A DNA stretch of 64,000 nucleotides from Cokeromyces recurvatus (GCF_025118155.1 NW_026251392.1:186001-250000); one strand, 5' to 3'; shown: positions 35,612 through 49,321, counted from the stretch's first letter. Made by a program: numbers and translations. The notes: a model not told the origin generated them from the sequence alone.

Positions 35612-35708
35612 AAAAGAAAATAGAAAGAAGAATTTATATTCTTCTTTTTTTTTATTTCTTTTTAATAAATAACTAAATAATAAAAAACAAACAAACAAAC
35701 AAACAACT

Positions 35709-36277
35709 TTATTGTAAATGCCATTCATCTCTTATGTTTTGTCTGAATAGAATGACATTATGTAGATCGTTTATGTTCCTATTATGTAGAAATATGCCTT
35801 CTATCATAGTATGAATAGGTTGAACCAAGTGACCAAGACACAATGTCTTTAATACAGTCATATTCGATAAGAAGTATGCTAAATCAGTCTCTATAGCAGG
35901 GCCAGTATCCGTCAAGATGACATGCTTTAAGGTGGACTTTAATGAGTAATCTTCCGAGATCCATTCTTGTAATCGCTCTAGTGAAACAAAGACAGAAAAC
36001 AGATATAATTCTTTCAGTTTTTTGCAAAGCTTTAATCCAGTCAAAAAATCTTCTCTTGATTTCAGTCCCTTTTGCTGTCGTAGTTCAAAGATTTCAAGTT
36101 GAGGAATTGATTTAAATAGAGAATGCAGTGCAGTTGGTGAAATGATTGGGAAACAGAGTCTTAGTTCTACTAGGTGTTGACAGTGCATAAGATGACCAAG
36201 TGATTTATCCGAAAACAAAAGATCATGTTCTATTGTAGCAAAATTAGACAAGTCATATCCATATTGTCCATGTATTT

Positions 36278-36312
<35 letters not shown>

Positions 36313-37382
36313 GCTGCTGCTGCTGTTGCTGCTGCTGTTGCTGTTGCTGCTGCTGCTACTGCTGCTGTCTTGAATGTGGATGAAGGCCGAGGATAGATAT
36401 TCATCTTTGGAGAAAGATCCAGTCGTTTTAATATGCCTGGCTTTAATAATTCAATAAGACTATCTATTTCGCCTGTTCGAATACGAGTTAAACGGAAATC
36501 TTCCAAGCAAGATAACGTAGACACCATTTGACGTATCACATTTATCATTGAAGTAGTGTTACATGATACATGAAGGCATTTTAGATATCTACATCGTTGA
36601 GTTATAGTCAGACATATGATGTAATTTAAATCGATATTTAGCATCTTTAGACTTGTTAGATTTGATCCTATAGATTGCAATAAAGAATGTAATGCATGCT
36701 GTGATATGGTGCATGATGATATATCAAGATATTGAATATTTCGTAGAGCTGAAAAGGCAAGATCATATTGAGATCGTTTATTATTACTTAAAGAGATATC
36801 TTGATATTGAATTGATAATGACTTTAAATGACATAAGTTGTTGATAATATTTACTAGTAGAATAAGGGGTATCTTAAGTTGATAGTTTGAATTTTTAGAG
36901 AGATCCATGGTCATTGAAGAGAGATCATGAGAAGGACGTACTTGATAGATATGGTCACGATGTTGTTCAAAGGCAACAAGAGGACAAAAGTGATCAAAAA
37001 GAAGATTATCTCGATTATTCAGACGATATCCGTTTAAACAGAGCTCATTTAAATGAGGTAATGATTTACATAACGCTTCAAGTAAAGTTTCGGATATATT
37101 CCAGCATCCACTAAGATCAAGCCGAGTAATGGCTATGTTATTGTTCATATTAGTGTTATGCTGTATGAGAGATATATTCATATTCTTTAGGAAAGTTAAA
37201 AGGTGGTTGTTATTTAAAGTCTTGTCATAAAGAGAAAAATCCAAGTTACTCCAACAAGCAAGGTTACAAGACAAGAATTGCCTTAAATATTTACATGTTT
37301 GCATTAATTGACATTTATCATTAATGGAGGGAATGAATTGTATAATGTGTAGTAGTAATTCAGCCGGTATACTAGTCAGCAT
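35709..37382 (-). CDS. F-box/leucine-rich-repeat protein
   Basis: Probable substrate-recognition subunit of an SCF ubiquitin ligase. It is intron-free, 557 residues. The F-box is at residues 3-45 (IPAELLLHIIQFIP, then LMQTCKYLRQF and ACWSNLDF). Leucine-rich repeats follow, for example ITRLDLSGCWNISETLLEALC, LNELCLNGYRL, IQYLDISSC and LKMLNIDL. A low-complexity Ala/Thr insert (about residues 340-370, coded by GCT/GTT-type repeats on the plus strand at 36281-36366) interrupts the repeats. The substrate is unknown. It is divergent from the SET/MYND gene. Confidence 0.82.
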
Positions 37383-37539
37383 TTTATTTATTTTATTTAA
37401 ATAATAATAATAAAAAGAGAAGAAAGTGAAAAATCAAAGAATTATGCGATATAAATGTCTTGGATATACACATGTGAATATAATATTTTATTTATTTATT
37501 TATTTATTTATTTTTTTTTTTTTTAATTTTTTATTTGAC
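37383..37539. promoter_or_regulatory. Divergent promoter region of F-box and SET/MYND genes
   Basis: 157 bp between the two start codons, with ATTT repeats and a T run at about 37490-37525. A short shared promoter is the simplest reading. Confidence 0.45.
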
Positions 37540-39257
37540 ATGTCAAATAATAATGACACATTACATCATAGATTAACTCCAGCACATATTCACTTGTCAG
37601 CTTGGTTACCAAACGATAAAAAAGGAAAATGGCAGAAAGTAAAAGAAGAAATATCAAAAGATAAAGGAACTTTCTGTATCGCTACACAACAAATCAAGCA
37701 GGGTGAATTTCTCCTGACAGAAGAGCCTTTTATACGTCAATTAAATAAAGAACATCATACTGATCGTTGTAATCATTGTTTCCGAAAACTTAAAGACAAG
37801 TCTATTGAATGTCACAACAGTTCTTGCAAATGGAATATATATTATTGTTCATTAGAATGTGAACGTCAAGGTTGGTCAAGAAGTCATCAGTGGTTATGCC
37901 GTTTTCCAGAATTAGCAGAAGAAGAACCAGATGTTCTTTTTGCATTTGAAGGATATATTACTAGTCGTTCAAAAGGAAAAGGTAATATATATATATACAT
38001 ACATATAACATTTGATGCAGTAATGTAATGCATGGAACACACTTCACTTAAATACAATAGATACTTTACCGGGTTTAATATCTCATTTGGAATCTACTCA
38101 ACACAATCAATTAAAGGAATACCAAAAAAGATTTGAAAATTTAGCATCTCTCTTTTTTTTATCAAAGCATTCTGTTGATTCTCTAATCACTATCTTATTA
38201 CAAATTAAATATAATACATTTTCAATCAAGACGACAGAATCTGTTCTTGTCGAATCATCATCTGTAATTTCAAGAGAGTTTATTCAGTTAGGACGAGCCA
38301 TTTATTTATCTGCTAGTCGACTTAATCATAATTGTAATCCGAATGCACTTATTTCTTTTAGTGACTATAACCATCCTTGTCAGTTAAAAGTACAAAGTGT
38401 TCAAACTATGGAAAGAGGACAAGAAATAACGATTAGCTATGGTCCTTTAGCAACTAAACATAATCGTCAAGAACGATTAAAAACGTTAAAAGACAATTAT
38501 TTGTTTGATTGTCAGTGTAGCAATTGTCATAAAGAAGAAGTAGTAGAAGAAGAAGAAAACAGGTACTATTCAAAAGTTTAATTTATAACATGATTCTAGA
38601 ATTCATATTTCTACAAGATTAGATACATCGTCGCCTGATAAGATGTTTAAATGTCAAATATGTAAAGAGGGAAGATTATATAGACAACAGTCCAAGTGCA
38701 GTCTTTGTGGACAACATCCATATTGGGGCTATTTCTTAAAGGTATATAAAGAAAGAGAAATAAAAATAGGTTTAAATAAACTTATATATTCAAGCATTTA
38801 TAGACTGAAGCAGAGATTGAAGAGTACAAAAAAATTGGAGATTATCATAAAGTACTTCAGTTACAAGAAACAATATATTATCAGTATACAATTCCCATTG
38901 GTTTAACAGTAGATAAACTTGCACAAATATATTGTATGCAGAGTGAATGGAGATTAGCATGTCAATATTCCCAGCGTTCATTAAAAATAGCCGAAATAAT
39001 ATACGGTAAAATGAGTGTGGAAGTAGCAGAAGAAATGATGAAATTATCGACTATTTTATTTAATTCGTAAGTCATTATAAGCAGTAGATTCATATATATT
39101 GTAACATTCGATAAAATATAGGATGCAAAAAAAGAAAGCTTTAACACAAATTAGACAAACCTTGATATTATATAAAATACTTGGATTAGATAAAACTGCA
39201 CCAGAAGACATACAAGAACTCGAAGAAATGCAAAACTATTTGATATTTATTGTGTAA
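37540..39257 (+). CDS. SET and MYND domain protein (SMYD type)
   Basis: Predicted lysine methyltransferase. Five exons (37540-37981, 38061-38562, 38600-38741, 38804-39066, 39122-39257) give about 494 residues. The split SET domain opens with KGTFCIATQQIKQGEFLLTE, is interrupted by an MYND-type zinc finger (Cys/His residues about 77-119, CNHCFRKLKDKS through HQWLC) and resumes with RLNHNCNPNA and EITISYGPL, the cofactor and substrate motifs. A post-SET CxC..C cluster (FDCQCSNC) follows. The C-terminal region has two more CxxC pairs (CQIC, CSLC) and then helical TPR-like repeats, as in SMYD proteins. The target could be histone or non-histone. Confidence 0.86.
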
Positions 39258-39600
39258 ATCACAGTCTGTACAAAATAGAATGGTTACATATTCGCTGTTT
39301 CATTTTATACATATTAAGATGTAGAATATACAACACATATAATGCTCTCCTGAAGCTCCCATTCAATTATTATTATTAGATAAAAGGAAATAAAATAAAA
39401 TAAAATTACATCTTTAACATACAGCAAATTGGTTTATTTAAAGAAGACTATCTTTCTATCGGTAAAAAGATTAAGAAATGTGAATGTATGCATCATGTTC
39501 GACCTTTGCTTATTTAGAAGACCGCATGTTATGTACCTTATAAATTTAGCTTAATTTAATATAATCTCTTCTTTTTTATTACTATTATCGTTACTCACTC
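39258..39600. other. Intergenic region before the lipase gene
   Basis: About 340 bp of AT-rich DNA between two plus-strand genes, with no distinct motif beyond AAAT-type repeats near 39385-39405. No gene is visible. Confidence 0.45.
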
Positions 39601-39914
39601 ATGGTCGCTTTATCACGTATTAGCTTATTTAATTTCTTATATAAATCTATATCAACAAGTAGTAATAAAACAGCGTCTTTATTGTTAAGGATACATCAAA
39701 ATATCACAACCATCAAATTAAAGAAGAATGTGAATGTAATATCTTTTTTATGCAATAAGAAGAGAAAGCCTACTATTAAGTCATTTCACATCCTTTATCC
39801 TGCTCAAAATTCTTCATTTTTATCTGAGGAACTATTCTTTAATAACACAGCTGGTGTTGATAATAACTCTTCTCATCCTAAAACAGTTACAAAAAACAAG
39901 AGTGATACCATTAA

Positions 39915-39955
<41 letters not shown>

Positions 39956-41162
39956 TTGAACATCCGGCTTCACTAAAAAAGAACAAAGGTAAAACAGTTC
40001 TTACGAATAATAGTAAATATTTGTCTCAGGCATTAAGTTTGCCTATTACACCCTGTTACAAAGCACCAAGAGAACCTATTGTGCTTTGTCATGGTTTATT
40101 TGGTTTCGATATTCGAGGACCACAGGCTATCCCGGGATTGCAATTTCATTACTGGGCAGGAATTGAAGATGCATTAGCCAAGTTGGGTGCAAAAATTATA
40201 GTCACTAAAGTTCCACAAACTCGAAGTATCTGGGAAAGATCACACGCATTACATACAATATTAAAGCCAATCCTTGCCAACAAAAAATTAAATTTTATTG
40301 CTTACTCGATGGTATGTATTATTTGTATAATATCATATGCATATATTGATATACATATATATATATATGTATTTATATTTATAACACTATTTATATGGTA
40401 GGGTGGATTAGATTGCCGTCATTTGTTAGCTACGATTAAAGATAGATCATATCATGTTCAATCTTTAACAACTGTATGTACACCTCATAGGGGCTCACCT
40501 GTAATGGACTGGTTTCGCGATCATATTGGTCTGGGCAAAACTTCCTCTAATATACTTGCACCACATCAACTGGGGACACCATCTTCTCTTAGGCTATCAA
40601 TTGCAATGATGACACAAAATAATGTGACTACTCAGCGTCATAGTATTCCTCTTTTTAGACCAACAATAACTAATACACCTACAATAGCAAAATGGAAAAA
40701 AATGGATAAATTATTGGTACATTGTTTTGATAAACCTGCTTATGCGCATTTAACTACCGACTTTTGCAACAATTATTTTAATCCAAATGCACCAGATGAT
40801 CCTACAGTTAAATATTACTCTTATGGGGCAACGGCTAGTCCCCCTGCTTGGTCTTCTTTACTTGGGATTCCATGGAAAATCGTATATGAAAAAGAAGGTG
40901 ACAATGATGGTATGGTGAGTATCAATAGTGCTAAATGGGGAACATATGTTAAAACTATTCAAGCAGATCATTGGGATTTTTGTGGAAAAAGGTAACGTCT
41001 ATCCGAAATTATAAATAAACATACATGTAAACCACTTCAACTTTATTCATTAGTTATATTCCATATCGCTTAAGAACATCTAAAACAAAATGTGGACAAG
41101 AATTTGATCGACTGGATTTTTACGTTGAATTAGCTAATCATTTGTATAACCAAGGTCACTAG
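39601..41162 (+). CDS. TGL2: TGL2-type triacylglycerol lipase, probably mitochondrial
   Basis: Alpha/beta hydrolase resembling bacterial lipases and yeast Tgl2. Three exons (39601-40311, 40402-40991, 41054-41162) give about 469 residues. A basic, hydroxylated N-terminus (about residues 1-45) looks like a mitochondrial targeting sequence. It is followed by a Thr run coded by ACT repeats (39917-39955). The core has the oxyanion loop VLCHGLFGFD, the nucleophile elbow AYSMGGLD with Ser236, TPHRGSPVMDW, the acid motif NDGMVSINSAKWG and the His motif ADHWDF. The intron cuts exactly between Met237 and Gly238 of the elbow. Chain-length preference is unknown. Confidence 0.82.
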
Positions 41163-42128
41163 GCTTTTCATTCTCTCTATTTGAAATCAAATTTATTATG
41201 TTTGGCATTATTACGAAATGTATATATTCCTTACTTGTATATATTTTTACTTGTGTCAAGTCTCGTATTTAGTATTTATTTATTTTATTCTATTTTATTT
41301 TTTCACTCAAAAGGCGAAGTAAATAGAATAATTGTATATTGTTAGATATTATGAATGATACTTAATATAGCCTATATCTACACAAATTAATTTTCTAGTA
41401 TTCACATTCTTTTCTGATAACAATTTATATATGCGCCATCTTCTTATTAACATTATACAAGCATATCACTTTCTATTACTGGTACTTGATGGGATTCATT
41501 TGGGTTTTTTTCTTTCCTAAAATAATAAAAAGATCCCTCTAATAGCCATTAAAATTATGTACAATTAAAAAAAGGGATGTGATGAATCACTAAGTAAAGG
41601 TCGATTCAATACTATTTCTTCTACCCCTTCCCTTTCCTCTATAGTAAAAATCATTTATTTTTAAAGCTATTAGAAGGAGAAGATAAAACAGGGATTGCAG
41701 AACTGAGTCTTCAAATCATTCTTTACTAAAAGATTGAAATATATATATAAATATATACATATATCCATATTGCATACAGAATATCTATTATTGTATATTG
41801 TTACTATATGTTACTATTTTATTGTTAGTCTTATATTACAAACTATGATCTGAGAAAGCGTGATTTATTCTTTCATCAACCTTCAACTCATTTAATTTAT
41901 TATGTAATAGTGTAGTATCATAAGTTTCATGTACGATATATTCTTGGCTGCTTAATTTAGTAAAGGAAGTAAAATTATTCTTTTATTAGAGTCAGTTGAT
42001 ATTATTATTAATAATATTTGTGAACTTTGTTTTTATGTTGATTATAAGCTAATTTACATAAATTCATTGAATTTAGGCGTAGAGCTGATGATCCTATATA
42101 ATAGGTTTTACTAATTCTTTCACCACCT

Positions 42129-42173
<45 letters not shown>

Positions 42174-43156
42174 AAAAACCATAAACCAGTTTTAATGAAT
42201 ATTTACTAGAAATGAAAAATACGTATCTCGTTACTGGATGAGCTACCAATTTATCTACATAGCACATTCATAAAGAAATTGACTACTAGTAGAGGATATA
42301 AATATATTTACTATATCTCCTCCCCCTTTTGTTCACCAAGATTAACCCTATTGTGTAGCTATAGTCAATTGTTAAAAATAAAGTTAAGCATCGTATATTA
42401 AATGATAAAGATGATTTGCATACTAGAATCTCTGAAGCATATAGTAATAGTAGTAGTAGTATTAGTAATAGTAGCGTACCTGGATGTATACTCATAAATT
42501 CAATTTGATATTCCTTTTTTTTTTTAATTATATTTTTAAAGAGTTTATAGATAATGAATAGAGAAACGTCTACAGGCCATTTGTACTTATTGAACTTGCT
42601 GATTGAGATTTTGAAATCCAAAGCTTAGGAACTTTGGGCACACTTAATGATTTTCTTATTAATAAAAATTGAATTGTCAGCATTCTGTATATACATGAAT
42701 AAATAAATTTTCGTACAACGTGTCACGTATTCATATTACCCACAATAGATTTATTATGCTTAAAAGGAGGCGTTTCAGAAAAAAAAATTTCTTACCAGGT
42801 TTTTTATTTATTTCTGATTTTGAAATTGAATATACAGCTTTTTTTTTTTTTAGATTTCTGATCATGTACAACAGAGAATAAAGCCTGATCATATTTAAGA
42901 TTAAATGAAATCATTATTGAACTGTTAATCTTTGATCATGTGTTATGCAGTAATAAAAATAAAAAAAAGGTACACAAAGTGTCCATATCAATAAAATGTA
43001 ATAAGCAGCTTTTTATCAACGGCCTTTAAATCGATTAATTTTTTTTTTGACTTCAGTCAAATATAAATATGATTTCCAATGTATCACTTTTTTTTTTCTT
43101 TTTTTTTCTTCTTTTTTTTTTTTTTGGATAACCAATCCCCTTTCCCTTTATAAATA
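41163..43156. other. Gene-poor interval, 2.0 kb, upstream of AMP deaminase
   Basis: No gene. It holds a 39-nt T run at 42131-42169, CTA-type repeats near 42445-42475 and, within 300 bp of the AMP deaminase start, three TGATCA palindromes (42859, 42886, 42933). Pyrimidine-rich sequence runs up to the start codon (43088-43125). Confidence 0.5.
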
Positions 43157-45758
43157 ATGCCTCTTAACAAAAGACATGCTGATGGGATTGATATCCCAAA
43201 TGGCGAAGGTGTTAGTAGCTTTGATGATACTCCATATTTTGATTATCATCATATGAAAGCTATAGAAAATGTAAGTTTTCTTTCTTTTTTCCTTTTTTTT
43301 TCCTTTTCTTTTCTTTTCTTTTTTTTTTGTTTTTCTCAAAATAAATTGGATATTAAATTTATCATATTATTCTAGCATGATAGCAAATACCTTAGTCAAG
43401 GTCTTTCTGTATCACCAGCAGCACAACATCTTCTAGATTCACACTTGAATGATGATAAGGATATAGATTCAACTAAAATATCCAAAAAGACTAAAGAGTT
43501 TGTTCCACATACTGCTGATCCAAAAGCTAATTTTGAAGCTAAAGGTAATATCACACATACGTATACCTATATACATATATATAATGGATTTACTGATCTT
43601 TTTTTTTTCTTCCTACAAAAATACATTTAATACATTAGATGATGCTGTTACAGCTGAACTTTGTGAACTATATAAAGCTCTTCAAAAATGCCTCGATTTG
43701 CGTGAAAAATACATTAAGCTTTCAAGCCAAAAATTAATGGATGATCCTCGTAATCATGATGACTGGGAGATTTACCCACCTCCTCCACCCAAATCTTGGC
43801 CATTACCTCCACCTGAAGAACTTGAACGTCGTAAAGCTAAGGAGCGAGCAAGAGAGGCAGATCCTGTGGCTGCTGTAGGATCTGATTTTGATTTTAATCA
43901 ATGTAAAATTCCAGGACCTCATGTATATCGTTACAGTGTTGGACCTCATGGATTTTATCAAGTTTATAAGAATGAATTAGATCAGACCGCCTCTCATCCT
44001 GTACACCCACTTCCATCACCCGAAGAATTTTATGAAGACATGGATTATATTTTAAGCGTGATTAGTGATGGACCTGCTAAAAGTTTTGCATTTCGTCGTC
44101 TTCGTTATTTGGATAGTAAGTGGCAAATGTATATCTTATTGAATGAATTTCAAGAATTAGCAGACTCGAAGCGTGTACCTCATCGTGACTTTTATAATGT
44201 GAGAAAAGTCGATACTCACGTACATCATTCGAGCAGCATGAATCAGAAACACTTGCTACGTTTTATTAAATCAAAAATGAAAAAATGTCCCGATGATGTC
44301 GTTATCTATCGTGATTCCCAATACTTGACTTTACGAGGTGTATTTGAAAGTTTGGGATTAACCGCCTATGACCTCAGCATCGATACTTTAGATATGCATG
44401 CTCATAAGGATTCCTTTCATAGATTTGATAAATTCAATTTGAAATATAATCCAATTGGTGAAAGTAGATTGAGAGAGATCTTCATGAAGACAGACAATTA
44501 TATCCAGGGTCGATACCTTGCTGAGATTACAAAGGAGGTTGTGTCTGATCTTGAATCTTCAAAGTATCAAATGGTTGAATATCGTGTTTCAATCTATGGT
44601 AGATCCATTGATGAATGGGATAAGCTTGCTAAATGGGTCATCAACAACAAGCTCTTTTCTTCAAATGTCCGTTGGCTAGTTCAGATCCCTCGTCTCTATA
44701 ATGTCTATAAGGGATCCAACACGATTCAAAATTTCCAAGACTTGATTACAAACATATTTGAACCTCTCTTTGATGTAACGCAAGATCCTACACGTCATCC
44801 TGAACTTCATGTCTTCCTTCAACGTGTTATTGGCTTTGATACCGTTGATGATGAATCAAAACCTGAAAAGCCTCTCTTCCATGACTATCCACTTCCTAAG
44901 GATTGGACCTCAAATGTGAATCCACCTTATAGTTATTATTTATATTACATGTATGTTAATATGGCATCATTGAACAATTGGAGAAAGTTACGTGGATTTA
45001 CCACATTTGTCTTGAGGCCTCATTGTGGTGAAGCTGGCAGTACAGATCATTTGACTGCAGCATTTTTGACATCTCATGGTATCAGCCATGGTATCTTGCT
45101 TCGTAAGGTCCCCGCCTTACAATATCTTTATTACCTTTCTCAAATAGGTATCGCCATGTCCCCCCTTTCTAATAACGCACTTTTCTTAACATATGAGCGT
45201 AACCCACTTCCTCAATTCTTCCAACGTGGTCTTAATATCTCATTATCTACGGATGATCCTTTACAATTTCATTTTACTAAGGAACCCCTCATTGAAGAGT
45301 ACAGTGTAGCTGCTCAAATCTGGAAGTTGTCCTCTACAGACATGTGTGAGCTAGCACGTAATTCTGTCATTCAATCAGGTTGGGAAAATCAAATCAAACG
45401 TCATTGGATAGGTAAAAACTGGTATCGTCCTGGTGTAGAAGGGAATGATATGCAAAAGACAAATGTACCTAATATCCGTATTCAGTTCCGTTATGAGACA
45501 TTACAAGAAGAATTAGATGCTCTTCGTCGATATGCTTCACCCAATAGGTTGGGTGCTGAACCTGTTAGTAAACAAGATTATGTAGGTGTAGCAGGTATTG
45601 TAGAGAAGAACCCTGTCGTTCATCAACATTTAATGACGACGAATCATGATGAAGGCTTTGAACCTACAAAGGATGAAGCCTGGTTAGAAAATCATATGGG
45701 ATCATTCCCTGGCGCAGGCCTTGTTGCTGAGCGTGCTAAACTTAGATCTAATCATTAA
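43157..45758 (+). CDS. AMD1: AMP deaminase
   Basis: Converts AMP to IMP and ammonia, controlling adenylate pools in the cytosol. Three exons (43157-43270, 43376-43544, 43639-45758) give about 800 residues. The N-terminal regulatory part is variable and includes a Pro-rich stretch (YPPPPPKSWPLPPP). The catalytic TIM barrel has the zinc-binding DTHVHHSSSMNQKHLLRF motif (about residue 285), KFNLKYNPIGESRLREIF, LRPHCGEAGSTDHL and the signature SLSTDDPLQFHFTKEPL (about 629-645). All catalytic His/Asp positions I can recognise are intact. Length fits fungal enzymes. It is convergent with Ku80. Confidence 0.96.
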
Positions 45759-46315
45759 AAAAAAAAAAATACGAAAAATCTATTGTATATATGTGTGTTT
45801 TGTTAATACATACTATACATACTATACACATGTATAAATATATATATATAAATATATATATATAGATGTTCATTATATTTAACTGATAATACTTTTATTC
45901 AATCATATATTTTCATCTTATTTTTTCTTATTAGAAGAGAATAAGCAAGCTATACATAAATAAATAAAATAATATGGGAAATTAAATCTTATATTGCAAG
46001 CAACTGCTATATAAAACAATAATATTATTTCATGAAAGAAAAGCCTTTTCTTTTTCATATTATTACACTTACCTTATATCATGAATAAAAGAAAAGAATA
46101 AAATAGCAAAAAAAAAAAAAAAAAAAAAAAAGAATAAAAATGTAAATTTCTCCTTTTTACACTTTTTATTTTTTACTACTTTTACATGTGATTTTTTATA
46201 CCATCCAATAACATGGTTAATAAATCATACTCATGTTCGAGACTGTATATACAAAAAAAAACAAGGTGACTTTAATACACTCATATCAATAACGATATTT
46301 CTTTTTATGCATAAC
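45759..46315. other. Convergent 3' region between AMD1 and Ku80
   Basis: About 560 bp with TA-type repeats near 45836-45862 and an A run at about 46109-46132. No gene is visible. Confidence 0.5.
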
Positions 46316-49300
46316 TTAAAGCATATCCTCCTAGAAAAGATTTTATATCAATAAAATGAGTATATCAACTTTTTTTTGTCAGCCCTTACCAAATCATCAG
46401 CATTGAATTGAACAGTATTATCGTTACTTATCAAATCTTCTTGTTCTGAAAGATTAGAAGAATCATTCTCATTCTCATTCCAAAACTAGATTAAAAGAAT
46501 ATTAAACAAAAAAAAAAATTATTTACATGTATCATTGTTACCTTCATAGCAACTTCTTTAGATACGTTGAGGTTATCTATATCTTTACTTTCATCTCTTG
46601 TAATTAAACCTAGATTTTTACTTTTTAATTTCTCCCAAAGTTCATAGCGAGGAGAGGATTTGACTGTTGAGGGATCACACCATACTTTCACTTCTCGTAT
46701 GTGATTATTATATATTATAGCTGCATCCTCCTATTATATGAACCAAAAAAAAAAAGTTCAAATTCTTAGTTATAATAAATAATTTTAATTGAATCACTTA
46801 CTTGAATAGCAATTTGTCTAAGAGCTGTTAAACATTGAATAACTTTTGCATAGTTTTGATTACCAAATGATGTCTCAAGTAATCTAATAATGACTTTAGC
46901 CATTTGTGTCATGGCTGATTCGACCCTATCAATTTCAGACGGTTTGTTCAATAAAGCTCTAAAATCTTCAACAGGTGTAATCATGCCCACCGATTCAACT
47001 TCTGTTTCAGGAATATTCGGTAAATTTTTTTCTATTGATGTATTATTATTACTATTTGATTGTTGCACTGATCGAATGATTTCATCAATATCAATGTTAT
47101 AGCTTTCAGTCATGATATCATTATTTTCCATTTCCTTAAAGGTTCTCTTCTTTTTTTCTGTATTGTCTTCAACTTCAAAATTGAATATTAGTAACAGAAA
47201 AAAAAAAAAAAAGAATATATAATATAGGATTTTTATACAGCGTATTTTCTATTTACCTTTCTGAACATTATAATAGTTAGCAATCTTTTCACCAAGCTCA
47301 CTGGCCTTTTCTTTAAAGTAAGGAGAAATTTCAAACTGGCATTTAGCTGATTCTTTGATATCTGGAATATTAGCAGAAGGATTCAAAGCTCGCATTTTAA
47401 TGGTTTTATTAAAACGCCATAAAATTGGATTAAAATTTAATTCAGGAACTAAATATTCTTTCCTATCGAAAAAAAAAATAAATTATTATCACACTATATG
47501 TATCTCTATATAATTACCCTATTTGATCAAGGTTCATAGAGTCAACCAAATTATTCATTAATTCAATTCCTTTCGGATCATTCACTCTAGGATTTTTAAA
47601 GGATCTAAATTTATAATCACGAATATCCTCTGCAAATGGAATCTTATAAAGAAAATTAGCAAAGAAAAGACACATAGATATTTAGATATAAACTTACATT
47701 AAAATATTGAAGTAATAATGTATCCGGTATTCCTTCAGATCCTAATACGAGTTCCGGATGTAGTACACCAATTTTTGGCTGACCATCATCTTTAAACACA
47801 TACCGAACAAGCGCAAGACATCCTTTTTCATAAAGAGCATATGCAAAGGATCGAAGAGCAAGCGCTGATTCTTCTGTACAATAATTTCCAGCTGTAATAA
47901 TATGTGCATTTGAATATAAATAATGTCGTGGAAACTATGATGATATAAATATTAATTCCCTTTTCTTTTTTTTTTCTTTTTTTTTCTTTCTTTTTTTTTC
48001 TTTTTTTTTTTTTAAATATTTACGGTATCAGCAGGAATAAATCCAAGGATAGTCATTTCTTTATTCGTTCTTAATTGAGCAACTTCCATTTCCTCATCTG
48101 ATATTTTAACAATTGTTTTACCAAATCTGAATGCCTTTTCAAGTTCATCCTTGGAGATCTCAATCTCAGTTTGATCACCTATAAAATTTTCGCCTTGATA
48201 TGATGCCGCTGTATCTTCATCAATTACATATTTTGACTCTGCTATCACTTCATGTGTCGGACCATTACTCAAGGCAGACCATTTACTACCTATGGGCAAC
48301 TTTGTTTCCTTTGTACGGAGATACATAAATATATGAATGGCTAGAAAATGCTCGTTGGTGCGTGGATTGCCGAGATAAAGATAACCACGATAAGATGGTA
48401 CAGATCGTATTTCTTTTGCATAGTCCATTTGTGTTAGTCCATAAGCTTCACTTAAACTAAGCACTTCACTGTCATTTCCTATTCTTTTAGTCATTTCCAT
48501 CCAGTTATCATAGTTGCATCGAATAATTTCAGGACAATCTGCTGACTTGTATAGATCATAATCAGTACCACTATTAAATTAAATTAAGAAATATTATTTA
48601 TGCAAGGAAATATATACATATACATATACACACACACATATATATATATATTTACACTATAGTCAATCGAATATCGTTAGATTGTAACATATCGACTACT
48701 GCATCCAAATCAAGCCAATCAATAGGATATGTAGCATTTGTAAATACAGTGATTGCTTTGTTGTATTTTAATTTTTTACAATGATTAACAATCATTTGTG
48801 TTGCAATAATGACAGCATCAAGAACTAAATATGTACACACGTCAGAGAAAAAAAAATTGGCTTTATATTTTACATAATAGAAATCTACCATCTGCTGAAG
48901 GAATTGTTTCTTTTGAAGTGCTTATATTTTGTAATTTTCTTAATAGATCTACATTGGGTTGTGCGATCGAGCATAATGATGTGATGTTTTGGTATTGTCC
49001 AGGTGTTTGTTCAGCTAGAATATTATGAGTTTCTACAGACAGTAAAATACACATTAGTAGGGAATTGACTATATATACTTTTATATATATTATTACCTGG
49101 TGTTCCTGAAAGTAAAACAGAAACCATATCCGTTTTACGACCACTAAGTATCTACAAAAAAAAAATAAGGTCCATAATTAATAAAAAATAAGAATTCACT
49201 AGTTTTACTTTCATACCTTATCCTCAATATTATCGGTTAATGTACTAAGAGCTTTTGTAAAGTCATTTGACATTAAATGATGAACATTTAAAATGTAACA

Positions 49301-49321
49301 AGTGGCTTTCTTTTGTGCCAT
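46316..49321 (-). CDS. KU80: Ku80 (XRCC5) with C-terminal Ku_PK_bind-like region
   Basis: DNA-end-binding subunit of the Ku heterodimer, acting in non-homologous end joining. Twelve exons (49321-49217, 49151-49097, 49032-48889, 48824-48656, 48570-48024, 47934-47698, 47642-47518, 47462-47257, 47172-46802, 46730-46542, 46485-46390, 46330-46316) give about 752 residues. The N-terminal vWA-like part starts MAQKKATCYILN; the core includes ALVRYVFKDDGQPKIGVLHP. After a Lys-rich linker comes a helical domain with VGMITPVEDFRALLNK, VIQCLTALRQIAI and GLITRDES, matching the Ku80 domain that binds DNA-PK. The last exon adds EDML, so the protein ends DDLEDML. If the last intron is retained, the tail differs. 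Confidence 0.9.

Noticed and set aside
36914..37114. Plus-strand open frame opposite the F-box/LRR gene
   Set aside because: It is a shadow frame; the minus strand carries a clear F-box and leucine-rich repeats.
48831..49028. Plus-strand open frame opposite Ku80
   Set aside because: It overlaps two Ku80 exons and an intron and shows no family motifs.
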